The notes under the pieces: model-generated
Databases searched by the model: none
What the model was told of the DNA's origin: nothing
What the model saw: the letters and a program-made list of their open reading frames with translations, nothing else
Position numbers and translations under genes: made by a program
Assembly: GCA_000827495.1 (NCBI GenBank)
Contig: KN817522.1
Coordinates: 372,001 to 436,000, forward strand
DNA length: 64,000 nt
Direction of reading: 5' to 3'
From: Hypholoma sublateritium FD-334 SS-4
Taxonomy: Eukaryota > Basidiomycota > Agaricomycetes > Agaricales > Strophariaceae
Shown: positions 22,936 through 34,312 of the stretch, in pieces
Position numbering within the stretch: the stretch's first letter is position 1
How the letters are laid out: each line of letters begins with the position of its first letter

Positions 22936-24814
22936 ATGGATCAAGAACAGGTGGCAGAACACCCTCTCCCTGACCCTCCGCCATCTATGTTCACGGATGA
23001 CGGCGAAGAGGAAGAAACATTGAGCTCCGAGCCAATGTTCACCAGCCCACCGACCGTGTATGTTGAGCCTGAGGCGCCCGATCCGTTCCTCATTGACGAG
23101 GAAGGAGATGAAGATTCTGAAGGCGAGGAACCTCAAGACTCCTCTGCCGCCGTTTCTCAGTACACAGTCTCCCCTGCCCACAACGTCCCCCTTGATCTAT
23201 CACACTCGCCCTCTCCAGACCGTAGTTCGCGACAGCAACCACCTGCGTCGCCTCGTCCCAACATCTACAAGGATGTACCCCCGCCGCCGTCGGAAGAGAG
23301 CGAGCTCGACGACGAGGAAGTACCCGACTTGTACGTCCCCTCGCTGGTGGTTCCCACCATGTTTCTGCCTATACCAAATGTACGCCGTCTGTTCTCCTTG
23401 TATCTCATGACATGGGGGTTGTGTCTAAATTCACCGTATAATACGTGTATCAGACAGACCCATTGACTACACTCCTCAACAAATATATTCACCCTCCTGA
23501 AAAGCGGCCGCTGCGCGACCTTACAGGCGACTGGCAACGGAGTGACTTCCATACCCTCGTCGTGAGTGTTTATTGAGAATTCTGCAGGGATGAGTTATGG
23601 ATTCTTCTCCTATTTGTTTGTTTTCACGCGCAGATGAGCAACAGCTGGAGAGTCCTGGCCCGAATGGCTAGGGATCGTCTCGTAACATCAGACCCCTCCG
23701 ATCTGACCTTGGTGCTTGGTGTAAGCGCACACCCACTGAGCCCTGCAAACTAAATATTTACTCCTTTATCATAATTCACGTAGCTCTGGCACCTGCGTCT
23801 ATCGTGTCTTGCACGAATGCGCTTATTCAACCAGACCTCAGCCGAGACCACGAACTTATTCAACGCGCTAAATGCCATTGAGCCTCCAGAGACACGCACG
23901 TACGTGTTCGAACGCTTACTGCCATTTGAGCTCGAGGTGATGCAGGCACGGCTCAAATACTGGGTGGGGGACCATATGGCGTACCTCGATGCGCTGAGCG
24001 CGCTCCTGAAGAAGTGCCGCATGCAGTGTCGGCAGGCCGGGAGCGACGCGACGCTCGTGCCGATGTGGAAAGAGCGCGGTGCGCGCGTGGCGTTGATCCT
24101 TGCGACGCAAATGGTCGAGATGCAGGTGCGTCGCTTTTTCGCGCCCATGATCGCTAGCTTACCTTGTGCGCAGGAAATGACGGCGGCGGCGAGACTGATC
24201 GAGCCATTGTGCCTCCAAGACGGTGTCTCGAGCCCAGCGCTGCGCTCAGCCGTCGCGCGCATATACCTCCAGGGCGGGAACATCCCGCTCGCTGCACGAC
24301 ACTTCGCCGCGGTTGAAGCAGACCCCGCGGCATCTCCCGCTCTGAAAACGATGAATGCCGCGCTACTTGCTGCAGCGGAGGGAGATTGGACAGAGGCCAG
24401 GACGCGCTTTCGGATGGTCCTGGAAGAGGACGCAGCGAATTACGTGGTACGTCTGTCGCGCGTCTTTTATCCACTGTCTGTTGTGTTGATCAATGGTTTC
24501 GATGTAGGCGGTTAACAATCTCTCGGTCGCGTTGCTCAGCCAAGGAAAGCTAAAGGAAGGAATTAAAGTCCTGGAGAAGGCACTGCACGATTCGCCTGCT
24601 AGCGTTGTCGTCGCTGAGCCCTTCCTCTTCAATCTATGCGAGTCTTCTGTTCATGTCATCCGCTTCGCCCACTGACAGCCTGTGTTTTCTAGCGACGCTC
24701 TACGAGCTCCGATCTACAAATGGTTTCGAGAAGAAAAAGGAGCTGCTTGTTGAAGCAGCCAAGTGGGGTGGTGATGGTCTACGAACGAATTGTCTCAAAC
24801 TGCCTGCCAATTGA
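22936..24814 (+). CDS. TRAPP complex subunit TRAPPC12 (TTC15) homologue
   Basis: TPR-containing subunit of the TRAPP tethering complex in ER-Golgi traffic. Seven exons join in frame to about 501 residues: 22936-23379, 23454-23561, 23634-23720, 23784-24125, 24174-24446, 24508-24637 and 24693-24814. Exon 1 encodes an acidic, disordered leader with EAPDPFLIDEEGDEDSEGEE. The conserved core starts at PIPNTDPLTTLLNKYI, then SNSWRVLARMARDRL, LWHLRLSCLARMRLFNQTSA and YVFERLLPFELEVMQARLKY. TPR-like helices follow (GNIPLAARHFAAVE, GDWTEARTRF, LSQGKLKEGIKVLEKAL). The protein ends FNLSTLYELRS and KWGGDGLRTNCLKLPAN. The last intron needs a GC donor at 24638, which restores FNLSTLYEL, the form I recall for the family. 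Splice phases support the model. Confidence 0.85.
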
Positions 24815-26476
24815 CCAGCTCAATAATCGACGGCCGGTTTCCAGTGATGTGTTCTCATCTGCCGTATTTTCTGTTCGGAACCCAAGTATGGGGAGAAGGC
24901 TGAAATACACCTTTGACACGATAGATTCAATTCCTTGTAAGTATGAATTATACTCTACAAATGCTAAATGCAACCATCGAAAAGAAATACAATAGAGAGG
25001 CAGCGATGACATCAGAGACCGTTTATGGATCTAGTAAGTACAGCCAGTCAACACACGACGATGCAAGATCTGACCAAGATAGCTTGCCTACCAGATGTCC
25101 ATCGATTAGGCTTCAGGATATGAAAGATACTGATACATATGATAGATGCGGTATCGGGAGTAAATTTAGACCCTTCGAGGAAAACCTCGCGGATAGTGCT
25201 TCCAGAACAGGTTCCCGCCTGCTACAGGCTATTCAAGACTTGCGTGTCAGTTCTTCGAAGCCGCCCCCGCCCCACCCATGACTTACTTGATTTACGACTG
25301 TACTGATATCTATAGGTAACAGAAACTGTACACAACGTCCACCCTAATAGGCTAGAAGAACATACGGGCTCGAAGGCACTCAAATGCCGCCACTCCAAGG
25401 GTATCTCCAAGCTTGAAAGCTACTCGGTCTCCAGGTAAATATTGGACATCTCGTCTCCATTCGCTGGACAAGGCATCCATGGTGAGGTTCGGGTCGAAGG
25501 CGCGCGGGGCAATTCAAAGTATCAAATAGGTTGCTGCAGGACGGGAGTGGGAATGCCACACACTTTATATAAAGTATGAAGTGCGATGACGCTGCTAACA
25601 ATCAAAGGAGCCGAAGAGTTGCTACCTTTCCGCGGCCATCAAACATAGGTATGATCAGCTATTCCCGGAGGCCGATGACGTCGAGCGACCATATCGAGGA
25701 TAGTCTCAGGAGGTTATCGTAAACACTGTTGCACACAGCAATTCAACAGCAATTGAAACGAAAATCAGCACGGAGCCTAAGTATTAGCGGAAGTCTAGCG
25801 GACACTGCGTTTCTCTTTTTCCGGTCCACCATGGCGAAATTCGCCAAGAATCTATATGGTTTGTTTCCAGTACCCTACAGTCGCCGTGCGTTTAATTTTC
25901 TATTTCATACAAGTCATATCGTAACGGCGAGGCTGGCTGAATGCCAGACGTCTATGCGATGATCAAGCGATGATCAAGATCGAATGATGCGCTGGATGTC
26001 AGTTACAACGCTCTCTGATCAGCTTACCAGCAAAGTTGCGCCAAAAAAGTCTATAACTACCTTCAACTCAGCTTATTCCTTAATCGCATCAGGAAAAAGT
26101 GAACCGTCCGGTCGTAAATGCTTAGTCCAAAATGCTCGATCATGGCAGCTGTTTGTTCGTATCGAGCTCAACCTGGCCAACGAGACTGCGGCGCATATGC
26201 GCATGGACAATATCCTCGGAAAATGGGACGCACCCGTTACGCACCCGACGGGCCTTCTTCAAGTTCCTGCTGTAAAACGGGATCGTGCGAAAAGTTTGTC
26301 CAGCCTCTTCCACGACGCCACGCCGGTTCGCTGCAAGTCTTGTGATACTGCACTCATGGGAGGGATGGTCCGCAAACCGCCCCTCGGTCCGCCCTCGGAC
26401 AAATACCGCGGTAATTCTAGGGGTCCGCGCAGACGAAGAACGAGAACGGCTGATACGGAACCTCACATCGACTGTC
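24815..26476. other. Intergenic region without a recognised gene
   Basis: This 1.66-kb stretch between TRAPPC12 and xylulose kinase has only short frames (for example at 24943-25281 and 25984-26517) with no known signature and no convincing exon chain. The end of the region must contain the xylulose kinase promoter. Confidence 0.35.
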
Positions 26477-28350
26477 ATGTCCTCTGCTTCAGCCAAACCG
26501 CTTTTTCTCGGTCTTGACCTGTCAACGCAACAGATCAAGGCAGTGTTGCTAGACGAGCACTCGGAGATCGTCCATGAAGCCGCCGTCCATTTCGACCGCG
26601 ATTTACCGCAGTATGGAACGACAAACGGTGCAATCAAGGGCCCCGACGAAGGAGAGGTGACCTCGCCTGTAAAAATGTGGTTGGAGGCCATAGACTTGCT
26701 CTTGCAAAGGCTCAAGAACGACGGAATTGACTTCAGCGCCATCGCTTCTATTTCCGGCGCCGGCCAGGTGCGCTGTTCATTACACGAAGTGATAATCACT
26801 CTCTCATTCGATCTATGTAGCAACATGGATCAGTATACTGGTCGAAAGATGCGGTCGCCCTCCTTACAGGGCTGAGCGAAAGTCAAAGCCTAGCAGAACA
26901 GTTGTCTCCAGGGGCATTTTCATACCCAAAGGCACCCATCTGGCAAGATTCATCGACTACAGAAGATTGCAAGAGGCTGGAAACCGAGTTTGGAGGTGCG
27001 CAAGCCGTCGCCGACACTTCAGGTAGTCGTGCCTATGAGAGATTCACAGGAAACCAGATATCCAGAGTGAGTTCCAGCGCTCAATTTATTTGAAGGAAAG
27101 TATCTAAATCAAATATAAGATCCGACGTGTCTTCCCAGAAATATACGATGCAACGGCCTACATATCTTTAGTGTCTTCGTTCATTGCCTCCTTGTTCATC
27201 GGCCAGATTGCTCCGGTCGATATTTCTGATGCCAGTGGCATGAACCTAATGGATGTTCTGACAAACAAATGGGACGACAAACTTCTCGATATTTGCGGGG
27301 GCCCAACTCTTCGTCAAAAGTTGGCCCTGGAACCTGTCCTCGGCGGAATATCCCTAGGAAACGTACATCAATGGTGGGTGAAGCGTTGGGGCTTCAGTTC
27401 AGGTAGGATAGCAATATCTATCTTTACAGCCACTTAGCTGACATCGTCATTAGAATGTATCGTCGCACCGTTCACAGGAGATAACCCTGCAACGGTCATG
27501 TCCCTGTCCGCACCGGGAGATGCTTTACTTTCGCTTGGTACCTCGACTACATTCCTCCTTTCCGTCCCGCCCAACTCCGTCCCTCCCAAACGATTCACAA
27601 CTTCACATCTTCTCTCGCATCCAACCTACTTTGACGGTAAAATAGTCATGCTATGCTATAAGAACGGCGCCCTGGCTCGCGAGCAAGTACGTGACAAGTA
27701 TGCCAATGGAGGTTGGGATGCCTTCAATAAGCTTGTCGAACACACACCACCAGGTGCCGGTGGTATCATGGGCTTCTACTTTCCGCTTCCCGAAATTATC
27801 CCCCCAAACGTCGTCGGCGAATATTTCTTCGTCATTCACCCCGCCGATACCTCTGTGAAGGGACCTGTCATCACCAATGATCCGCCTGAGTCTATTCACG
27901 CAAGGGCCATCCTTGAGTCTCAGTTCCTCTCAATCAGGTCCCGGATAGAACACATTCTTCCCGAAAATTCCCCGCCTTTGAAACGCTTGGTAATAAGCGG
28001 AGGTTCGTCAGCCAATTCGACCATACGGCAAATCGCAGCTGTACGTCCTCCTTCACATTACTCAGCGCAACACTAATTGTCAATTGCAGGATATATTCCA
28101 CATGGATGTCTATGTTTCAGAGACCAAAGAGGCTGCTGCCTCAGGAGGTGCTCTCTTGGCGAAGTATACTTGGTGGAAGCAATCTCATCCAGACGGATCC
28201 TTTGAGGACATGACACAAGGCGAGGCCATGGGTCTGGAGTGTGTGGCGAAATCCCGGCCTGAGATTGCCAAAGTCTACAATGACCTCGTTGGCGCTTACA
28301 GTGACTGTGAAGCGCAAATTGTTCAAACCTGGGAGTCAAAAGCCTCATAA
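26477..28350 (+). CDS. D-xylulose kinase (FGGY carbohydrate kinase)
   Basis: Phosphorylates D-xylulose to xylulose 5-phosphate, feeding pentose catabolism into the pentose phosphate pathway in the cytosol. The protein starts MSSASAKPLFLGLDLSTQQI and KAVLLD follows, the N-terminal phosphate-binding strand of FGGY kinases. Later parts are SISGAGQ-QHGSVYW across an intron, FSYPKAPIWQDSST, AYERFTGNQI, IDISDASGMNLMD-type segment (27220-27250), FTGDNPATVMSLSAPGDALL with SLGTSTTF, and the C-terminal RLVISGGSSANSTIRQIAAD and ETKEAAASGGALLAKY. These match the yeast xylulokinase (Xks1) order. Introns lie at about 26769-26822, 27067-27118, 27402-27452 and 28041-28089. The gene looks intact to a TAA at 28348. 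Confidence 0.92.
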
Positions 28351-28977
28351 AACAGAATTCCTGCATCCTATTATTTTCTCCATTCAATATCCAAATCAAG
28401 CTATCTGAATCATATCTAACTAATGACTCCTGTACGTACCTTTCCCTTCAAGGTTTAGAGCAACTGGCCAGGAATCAGGAGGACGTACTCTCGCTTTGTT
28501 CCATCAAAATCTATTTCTACAACTGACTGCAACCAAATGGTGGATCTCGTTTTCTGGTTATACTCCTTTATGTCATGGCGTCGACCAATATTCCATGGCT
28601 TGACTCGGCCATATGCACGAAAATATAGCAGGCAGGATTAAAGCTATCAAAGAAGTGCTCAAATCTAGTTTTTCTGTTCACGGCAAGTAATTCTAGACAC
28701 AAAGTTTCGAGTACATCGGTTGTTCCTCGCTTTAAATTCGAAGATCTTGAAGAATTGCTCTGGCAGAACGCGATAATATAGTGGATGGATCTCCTGTACC
28801 TCATCTGAATCAAGCTCGAAATGGTTCCAAACTACACTGTGGTCTATGAAAATCGAGTTCAAAGGGTCGGAATTATCCCGACACAATGTCTCAAGTTGTG
28901 GTGGTGCTCTCAGACTTACGAACTTACCTCATACCATTCTTAACTCTAGGTCTATCAATCTCTCTAGCGCAGCGCCC
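28351..28977. other. Intergenic region upstream of BTB copy 1, with a duplicated segment
   Basis: No gene was recognised. About 100 bp (28750-28850) resembles 30742-30845 upstream of BTB copy 2, showing that the tandem duplication included 5' flanking DNA. On the minus strand both segments encode related peptides (HPLYYRVLPEQ and QPLYCDLVEA), which may be the remnant of another gene. Confidence 0.5.
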
Positions 28978-30626
28978 ATGGCATCGAACGATGTTCTACC
29001 CTCCGAGAAAGCAGACGAAATCATGGGCTCAATAGGGTGTTTCACGGTACCCGACTTTGGCCCAACTTCGACGCCAACTTATGTTCAAAAGTTGAGCCCC
29101 GTGGGAACCTAGAAATTGGTCCAACTTTCGCTCAAGTGCCTTCGTTCTACTCGGCTGTTATAATTCCAAAACAGCAACACTAGTGCTGTGAACTTCAATA
29201 AAATTAGAGCAAAAAATACTTCAGCTACGGTCAAAGAGAATAATTAATAGACCCCAACAGCTCAAGCTGGATGTCATAGATGAGGAAGAGAAAAATAAAC
29301 ACCAAAGGGATTTATATGTATACGGCATATTTTCTCCCTGACTGCCCTTTACTCGCTCTCAACTAACTTAAAACAAGGGAAAAATACCTGTTTGGTGTTT
29401 CACAGTTGAATGCCCAACTTAAGGTCGACTTTGCATGAAATATTTGGGCATAAATAGCAGGTAAGTTGGGCGAAAATCGTCTACTGTGAAACACCCTAAT
29501 GCCAGTTATCAAACGAAGTCCGGTCTTTTGGTTCGACGATGGCAACATTGTTCTGCAGACTGGAGACACTCAATTTCGCGTCCATCGATCGCTCCTTGCT
29601 TCATATTCAGTCATCATGAAAGATTGCTTTGAGATCCCTCGGGCAGAAGTAGAAGAGACAGTGGAAGGGTGTCCTGTTCTTCGTCTGGACGATTCCACGA
29701 AGGATATCGAGAACCTATGCGGGCTTCTTTTCGGAATGTATCAGTAAGTGAACTTCCGATTAATTTCTCAAACCTTCATCATGTCTTATTTTTACGACAG
29801 AGTCGAATCAAAAACAGTCGGATTCGCATACTTGGAAACGATGCTGCGCCTTGGTCCAAAATACGAAATCGCAAACTTCAAAATAATGGCACTAGCGCGA
29901 CTTTACCAGTTATTTCCTCGAGATCTAGGCGAATGGGAGCATACGATTGATTTGCGGTCGGAACTCACCAGATTTTCGTACCAACCCACGTCGAAGGGGT
30001 TCGTATTTGATGTCATTAATGCCGCCTATCAGACAGACTCGCAGATCCCTTCTATATTGCCAGCTGCTTTCCTGTTCCTTTACCTGAAACATAACTTGGT
30101 ACGTCCTGAACCTTGACGACTTACTTCATGTGCTTGATCATTTTGTGAACAAAAGGCGGAAATCATATCAGGAGTTCAGCGGTCCGATCAGTCCCTAGCA
30201 ACTTTGCAGCCTCAGGCCTTGCATGCAGCTCTATCTGGGCGAACAAACTTCATGAGCCTCTGGATTAGCCTATTCCGGACGCGCCTTGAAATCGACGAAG
30301 AATATAGGTTTCGCATTACCTATAAGATTCCTGGTCAATATTGCATGCAGAAAGAAGTGTGCATGAAAAGTTTGGCGAATGTCCTTGGTCAATTAACCGC
30401 TCAAGCTGTGGGTATCCATCCCGTCTGTATACCCCTTCAGATACGAGAAATCTGGTACGAAGGGGATATGCCCGACCCAGAGGAAGTCCTTCCCGAACCC
30501 TTTTGTGAACCTTGCAGGCACACACTACGAGACTCTTTCTATAGTTCTCAAGAAGACTGGTGGAAAAGCCTCCCAAGATGTTTTCAGCTACCGTCTTGGG
30601 AAAAGATGCAGGATTTTGACATGTAG
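28978..30626 (+). CDS. BTB/POZ domain protein, copy 1 (first exon split by a MITE)
   Basis: BTB domain protein of the type expanded in mushroom fungi; the BTB fold mediates dimerisation and often cullin-3 binding. Currently usable coding exons are 29499-29743, 29801-30098 and 30156-30626, giving about 337 residues from an ATG at 29499. The BTB core reads SPVFWFDDGNIVLQTGDTQF then RVHRSLLASYSVIMKDCFEI. The ancestral start was at 28978: the 57 bases to the insertion site, once the element and one TA are removed, read in frame (MASNDVLPSEKADEIMGS) into MPVIKRSP and align with copy 2. A 462-bp element now separates them. The rest of the gene is intact, with a TAG at 30624. It might be expressed from the new ATG, or the insert might be spliced out. 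Confidence 0.75.
29035..29496. mobile_element. MITE-like element with terminal inverted repeats and TA target duplication
   Basis: A 462-bp non-coding element flanked by TA on both sides (29033-29034 and 29497-29498). The termini are inverted repeats of about 34 bp (29035-29068 and 29463-29496) that match at 29 positions; the outer 11 bases, GGGTGTTTCAC, are identical. A further copy of the terminal motif in the left-end orientation lies at 29394-29420, so the right end can form its own hairpin. No transposase frame is present. TA duplication and small size suggest mobilisation by a Tc1/mariner-type transposase encoded elsewhere. The clean empty-site comparison with BTB copy 2 supports the boundaries. 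Confidence 0.85.
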
Positions 30627-31014
30627 GAATATAGCAGCGTTATCAACTGAAAATTCTTCGATGATTGTGGTGAAATCCTTCACTTTAGTGCCCCCGTTTA
30701 CGGTGGCATTATTCTGGAGGCTTTTCGAGTGCATCTTTTCTTGAAGAATTGCTTCGACCAGGTCACAATATAGTGGCTGGATACGTTGTTCATCTGCAAT
30801 GATGGTTCTCAAAATGATGCCAATCTGTGAAGGCCGCCTGTCAACCATGGATTTTCCGAAAATTTCGGACTCAGAAGATATGCATTTGACATACATATAA
30901 GTAACGCATATCTTCCGACGAAATGTTTCGACTCGTCATGCGTTACGACTGTAGCGGCTCTCCTACCAAATTTGCTTTACTGAGTCATTTCCCCCGTTCT
31001 GGTTCGGTCTATCA
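30627..31014. other. Spacer between BTB copies
   Basis: This 388-bp gap holds the 3' end of copy 1 and the promoter of copy 2. Bases 30742-30845 resemble the segment upstream of copy 1. A minus-strand frame (30588-30896) overlaps it but shows no known domain. Confidence 0.4.
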
Positions 31015-32191
31015 ATGGCCTGTCTACCCTCCAAGCAAGTAGATGAGAATATGGACTTGATACCAGCCGTCAAACGAAGTCCTGTCTTTTGGTTCAATGA
31101 CGGCAACGTTGTTCTGCGGGCTGAGAATACTCAATTTCGCGTCCATCGATCGCTCCTTGCTTTCCATTCAGAGATCATGAAAGATTGCTTTGAAATCCCT
31201 CGGGCAGAAGTAGAAGAAACGGTGGAAGGGTGCCCTGTTCTTCGTCTCGATGATTCCGCGAAGGATATCGAAAACCTTTGCGGGCTTCTTTTTGGAATGT
31301 ATCAGTGAGTGAACCTCTGAATAATTTTGTTATATAAGCCCTCATCACATCTAATTTCGCAACAGGGTCGAATCGGAAACAGTCGGATTCGCATACTTGG
31401 AAACGATGTTGCGTCTTGGTCCAAAATACGAAATCGCAAACTTCAAAACGATGGCACTAAAACGTCTTCGCAGGTTGTTTCCTGGAGATATGCACGAATG
31501 GGAGAAGATGGTTGACTGGCGGTCAGAACTCACCAGATTTTTTCGCCAACCCACGTCCAAGGGATTAATATTTGATGTCATCAACGCTGCCTACCAAGAG
31601 GACTCAGAGATCCCCTCTATATTGCCAGCAGCTTTTCTGTTCCTCTACATGAAACATAGCTTGGTATGTCCTGAACCTCTAACTTATGACCTTGTGCTTG
31701 ATCTTTTTGTATACTTAAAGGAAGAAATCATGTTAGGAGTCAAGAGGTTCAATGAGTCTCTAGCAACCTTGCAGCCTCAGGCAATGCGAGCAGCTTTATC
31801 TGGGCGCGCAAGTTTCATGAACTCTTGGATTAGGCAATTTCGGCGGCATCTTGAATTCGACATAGAATATAGGTTTCGCATAACCTACAGGATTCCTGAT
31901 GGAAGTTGCATGCAGAAACAATCCTGCATGGAAGGTTTGGCGAATGTCCTTGGACAATTAACCAGTAAAGCTGCGGATATCTATCCTATCTGCATACCTC
32001 TCCGTAAGCAAGACATTTGTTACGAAGGGTGTGTCCCAGAACCGGAAATATCTCTTCCTGATCCTTTTTGCGATTCTTGCGCGTCTATGCTACAGTACTG
32101 TTTTGATAAGACTCAAGAAGACTGGTGGAAAAGCCTTCCGGGGTCTTTTCTGCTACCCCCTTGGGACAAGATACAGGATTTTGACAATTAA
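31015..32191 (+). CDS. BTB/POZ domain protein, copy 2 (intact)
   Basis: Close tandem paralogue of copy 1. Exons are 31015-31304, 31366-31663 and 31721-32191, about 352 residues. The start is MACLPSKQVDENMDLIPAVK and the BTB core is SPVFWFNDGNVVLRAENTQF followed by RVHRSLLAFHSEIMKDCFEI. The C-terminal half has paired cysteines (PFCDSCASMLQYC) and ends WDKIQDFDN. The second intron (31664-31720) is 57 nt, a multiple of three, and has no in-frame stop, so retaining it would add 19 residues. The same 57-nt intron in copy 1 contains a stop. Function and partners are unknown. Confidence 0.85.
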
Positions 32192-32389
32192 AATTTATGT
32201 ACAAAGTGCTAAACATGATTGTTCATTAATTACCTGTTCTTTGCGAGTGCTGGATGCTTTTCTTCTGGATTCCAACCCATAACCGGCTTCAGTGATTTAG
32301 TATTGGGTAGACGTGCCAGTTCCTTGTTAGGACATAAAAACACCTATTCCGTACAAGATAATGGCCGCATAATGATAGGATAATGCAGA

Positions 32390-34312
32390 CTAAGTACTTC
32401 CTAATGCACTTGCCACAGCTCCCATCATCCAGCGATTGAGTAACACAAGGTGCATCATGTTGTCATCTGCAGAGAAAAAGCGACCATTTTCTATGATGCC
32501 CAGTGGTGCACCGGAAATCCACGTAATCGCATCCAGAATAGGCCACAAGTGCGCCCAACCTTTCAGCTTGAACACGACCGCTAAAACACACACAGCGATT
32601 GAGCACGGGAGAGTAGAATGAGCCATCCAACGCGTCGGAAGCTCTGCGTCGTTCCACCATGTCCTCTCGTGCGATTGTTGGACGAGGAGCATTGACGTTA
32701 TCATCAGCGTAGTTCCAATGCAGAGGACAACCGTTGTGTAAACAACCCATGCATGGGTCTCTTGACTGGGGGCAAAGCCGAGCGCGCGACGTGTCTGATC
32801 TGCAAATATCGCTCCTAGGATAGCCGCAACCAAGCCCATTGTGTTCATGAGGAATCCAGGACGAAGGTTGCCTTCCTTCGGCGTCGATCGGTCGAATGTG
32901 GCAATGATCATCAGCTCCTTGCTCGGCGACCCAGGTACGTACATCTTCATTCCTGGTTGAGCATTGACACTTCGTTTTCCGTAGTACACGCTATGCCAGT
33001 CGGTAAGACGGCCAGCATACAATGAGTTGGCGAACGCGACAGAGGTCCATATACCAGAGGACGTGCCCACGGATAAGAAATAGCATACGATGATCTGCCC
33101 AAATAGACCCGCAATGAAGAATGGAATCGCGGATCGTCGGTTGATTCCACCGCTGAAGACGAGGTCGCTGAATTCAGTAGCAGTTCCTCCGTAAGGTGCT
33201 AGCTGCTGCAGAACACTGTTGACACGGTCGAGGAAGAAGTCGTCCGCGGACATGTTTTTGCTCCCCCACCGTCCTGGCAAATTTTGGATGGTCACCCTCC
33301 CGGTGTCGAGTATGGCACCTCCCAAGATAGATATCCACAGCGTCTGACCCACTTCGATCCGAGCGATTTGACCTGAGAGACCTATGCCAGGTGGGGAGTT
33401 ATTTTTGAGGTATGTGACGACACGAAAATAGGAACGGGCAAGTTCAGAGAGAGTTGCCGAGACTTTGTGTTCTTCGGGAGCGTAGGAATGGAAATCAATT
33501 GCGCAAACGGGAACATTGCGATTGAGCTTTTCCAAGTCGAGGACATAGGGACCACGTTCGTCGTCGTTTGTCTTCTCAGCCATTCCACGGAGGGGACTCT
33601 GAGAATGCGGTCGTCGAACCATCTGTGCAGCAACGACTTGTATGGCTTCCTCCTCATTTTTGACGTCTATGATCGAAGACGGGGGCATGTTTTTGGTGGA
33701 GAATACCAGCAGTTCCTTCAAATAAATCTGCACTTCCCACTCGCGAAAGGCATGGTAATCGATTGCGGCAAAGAGTAAGAAGTCTCGTGCTGTTGGGAAG
33801 GGGCATTTCACTTCATAGGAAGAATCAGAATCTATAGGTGACTTTTTTAACATTCCTGCAGAGGTAAGAGACCACATCGTTGTATCGAGTGGTTCTTCAG
33901 CAGGTCGATATGTTATGCATTTCAATTGCGACAAGACTTTTTCTAACGCCTGAGCCCGTGCATCTGCAGTTATATCGTTCGAGCGTACCCAAAAGTTGGA
34001 TTGACCATAGGCTGATCGTATACCAGGGACGAAATGACATGCGCTGGCGACCCAATTGACGCGGCGCATGGCGGGGATGGATATTTTAGGCAGGCCATCG
34101 AAAAGGAAGAACCCAGTGAGAGGCTCAATGTCCCACAAAAGGTCTGGAGATGTCCCTAGTGCTGCATATAAAACAGTTGCGAGTAGGAGAAGTCCGGCAG
34201 GCCATGAGACTAAGTCATTGGCGGGTGCTTGTGCAGCAACGAGAGGAAGTGAAGAGGCAATGATGGCCGTGGCGCAGAGTGTAATTGGGATGCGGAGAGA
34301 TATTTTGAAGCC
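32390..34312 (-). CDS. Multi-pass membrane protein, uncharacterised fungal family (5' end unresolved)
   Basis: The main exon (32390-34312) encodes about 640 residues starting GFKISLRIPITLCATAIIAS. It has a first hydrophobic pair (to LLLLATVLYAALGTSPDLLW), a long hydrophilic domain and five or six more membrane spans (IPFFIAGLFGQIIVCYFLSV, GLVAAILGAIFA, VVYTTVVLCIGTTLMITSML, LPCSIAVCVLAVVFKL). I do not recognise a named family. A short upstream exon near 34384-34423 (DDTILRVSSGSRQ) joins in frame by good splice sites, and a further one near 34470-34560 is possible. Beyond that, homology with the downstream copy shows stops and frame breaks, so either the gene starts internally or its 5' part is decayed. 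Confidence 0.65.
   Translation of the reverse strand, partial: GFKISLRIPITLCATAIIASSLPLVAAQAPANDLVSWPAGLLLLATVLYAALGTSPDLLWDIEPLTGFFLFDGLPKISIPAMRRVNWVASACHFVPGIRSAYGQSNFWVRSNDITADARAQALEKVLSQLKCITYRPAEEPLDTTMWSLTSAGMLKKSPIDSDSSYEVKCPFPTARDFLLFAAIDYHAFREWEVQIYLKELLVFSTKNMPPSSIIDVKNEEEAIQVVAAQMVRRPHSQSPLRGMAEKTNDDERGPYVLDLEKLNRNVPVCAIDFHSYAPEEHKVSATLSELARSYFRVVTYLKNNSPPGIGLSGQIARIEVGQTLWISILGGAILDTGRVTIQNLPGRWGSKNMSADDFFLDRVNSVLQQLAPYGGTATEFSDLVFSGGINRRSAIPFFIAGLFGQIIVCYFLSVGTSSGIWTSVAFANSLYAGRLTDWHSVYYGKRSVNAQPGMKMYVPGSPSKELMIIATFDRSTPKEGNLRPGFLMNTMGLVAAILGAIFADQTRRALGFAPSQETHAWVVYTTVVLCIGTTLMITSMLLVQQSHERTWWNDAELPTRWMAHSTLPCSIAVCVLAVVFKLKGWAHLWPILDAITWISGAPLGIIENGRFFSADDNMMHLVLLNRWMMGAVASALGST

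Noticed and set aside
25984..26517. Plus-strand open frame of 177 codons upstream of xylulose kinase
   Set aside because: It overlaps the first codons of the kinase in another frame and has no recognisable domain; it is most likely 5' flanking sequence.
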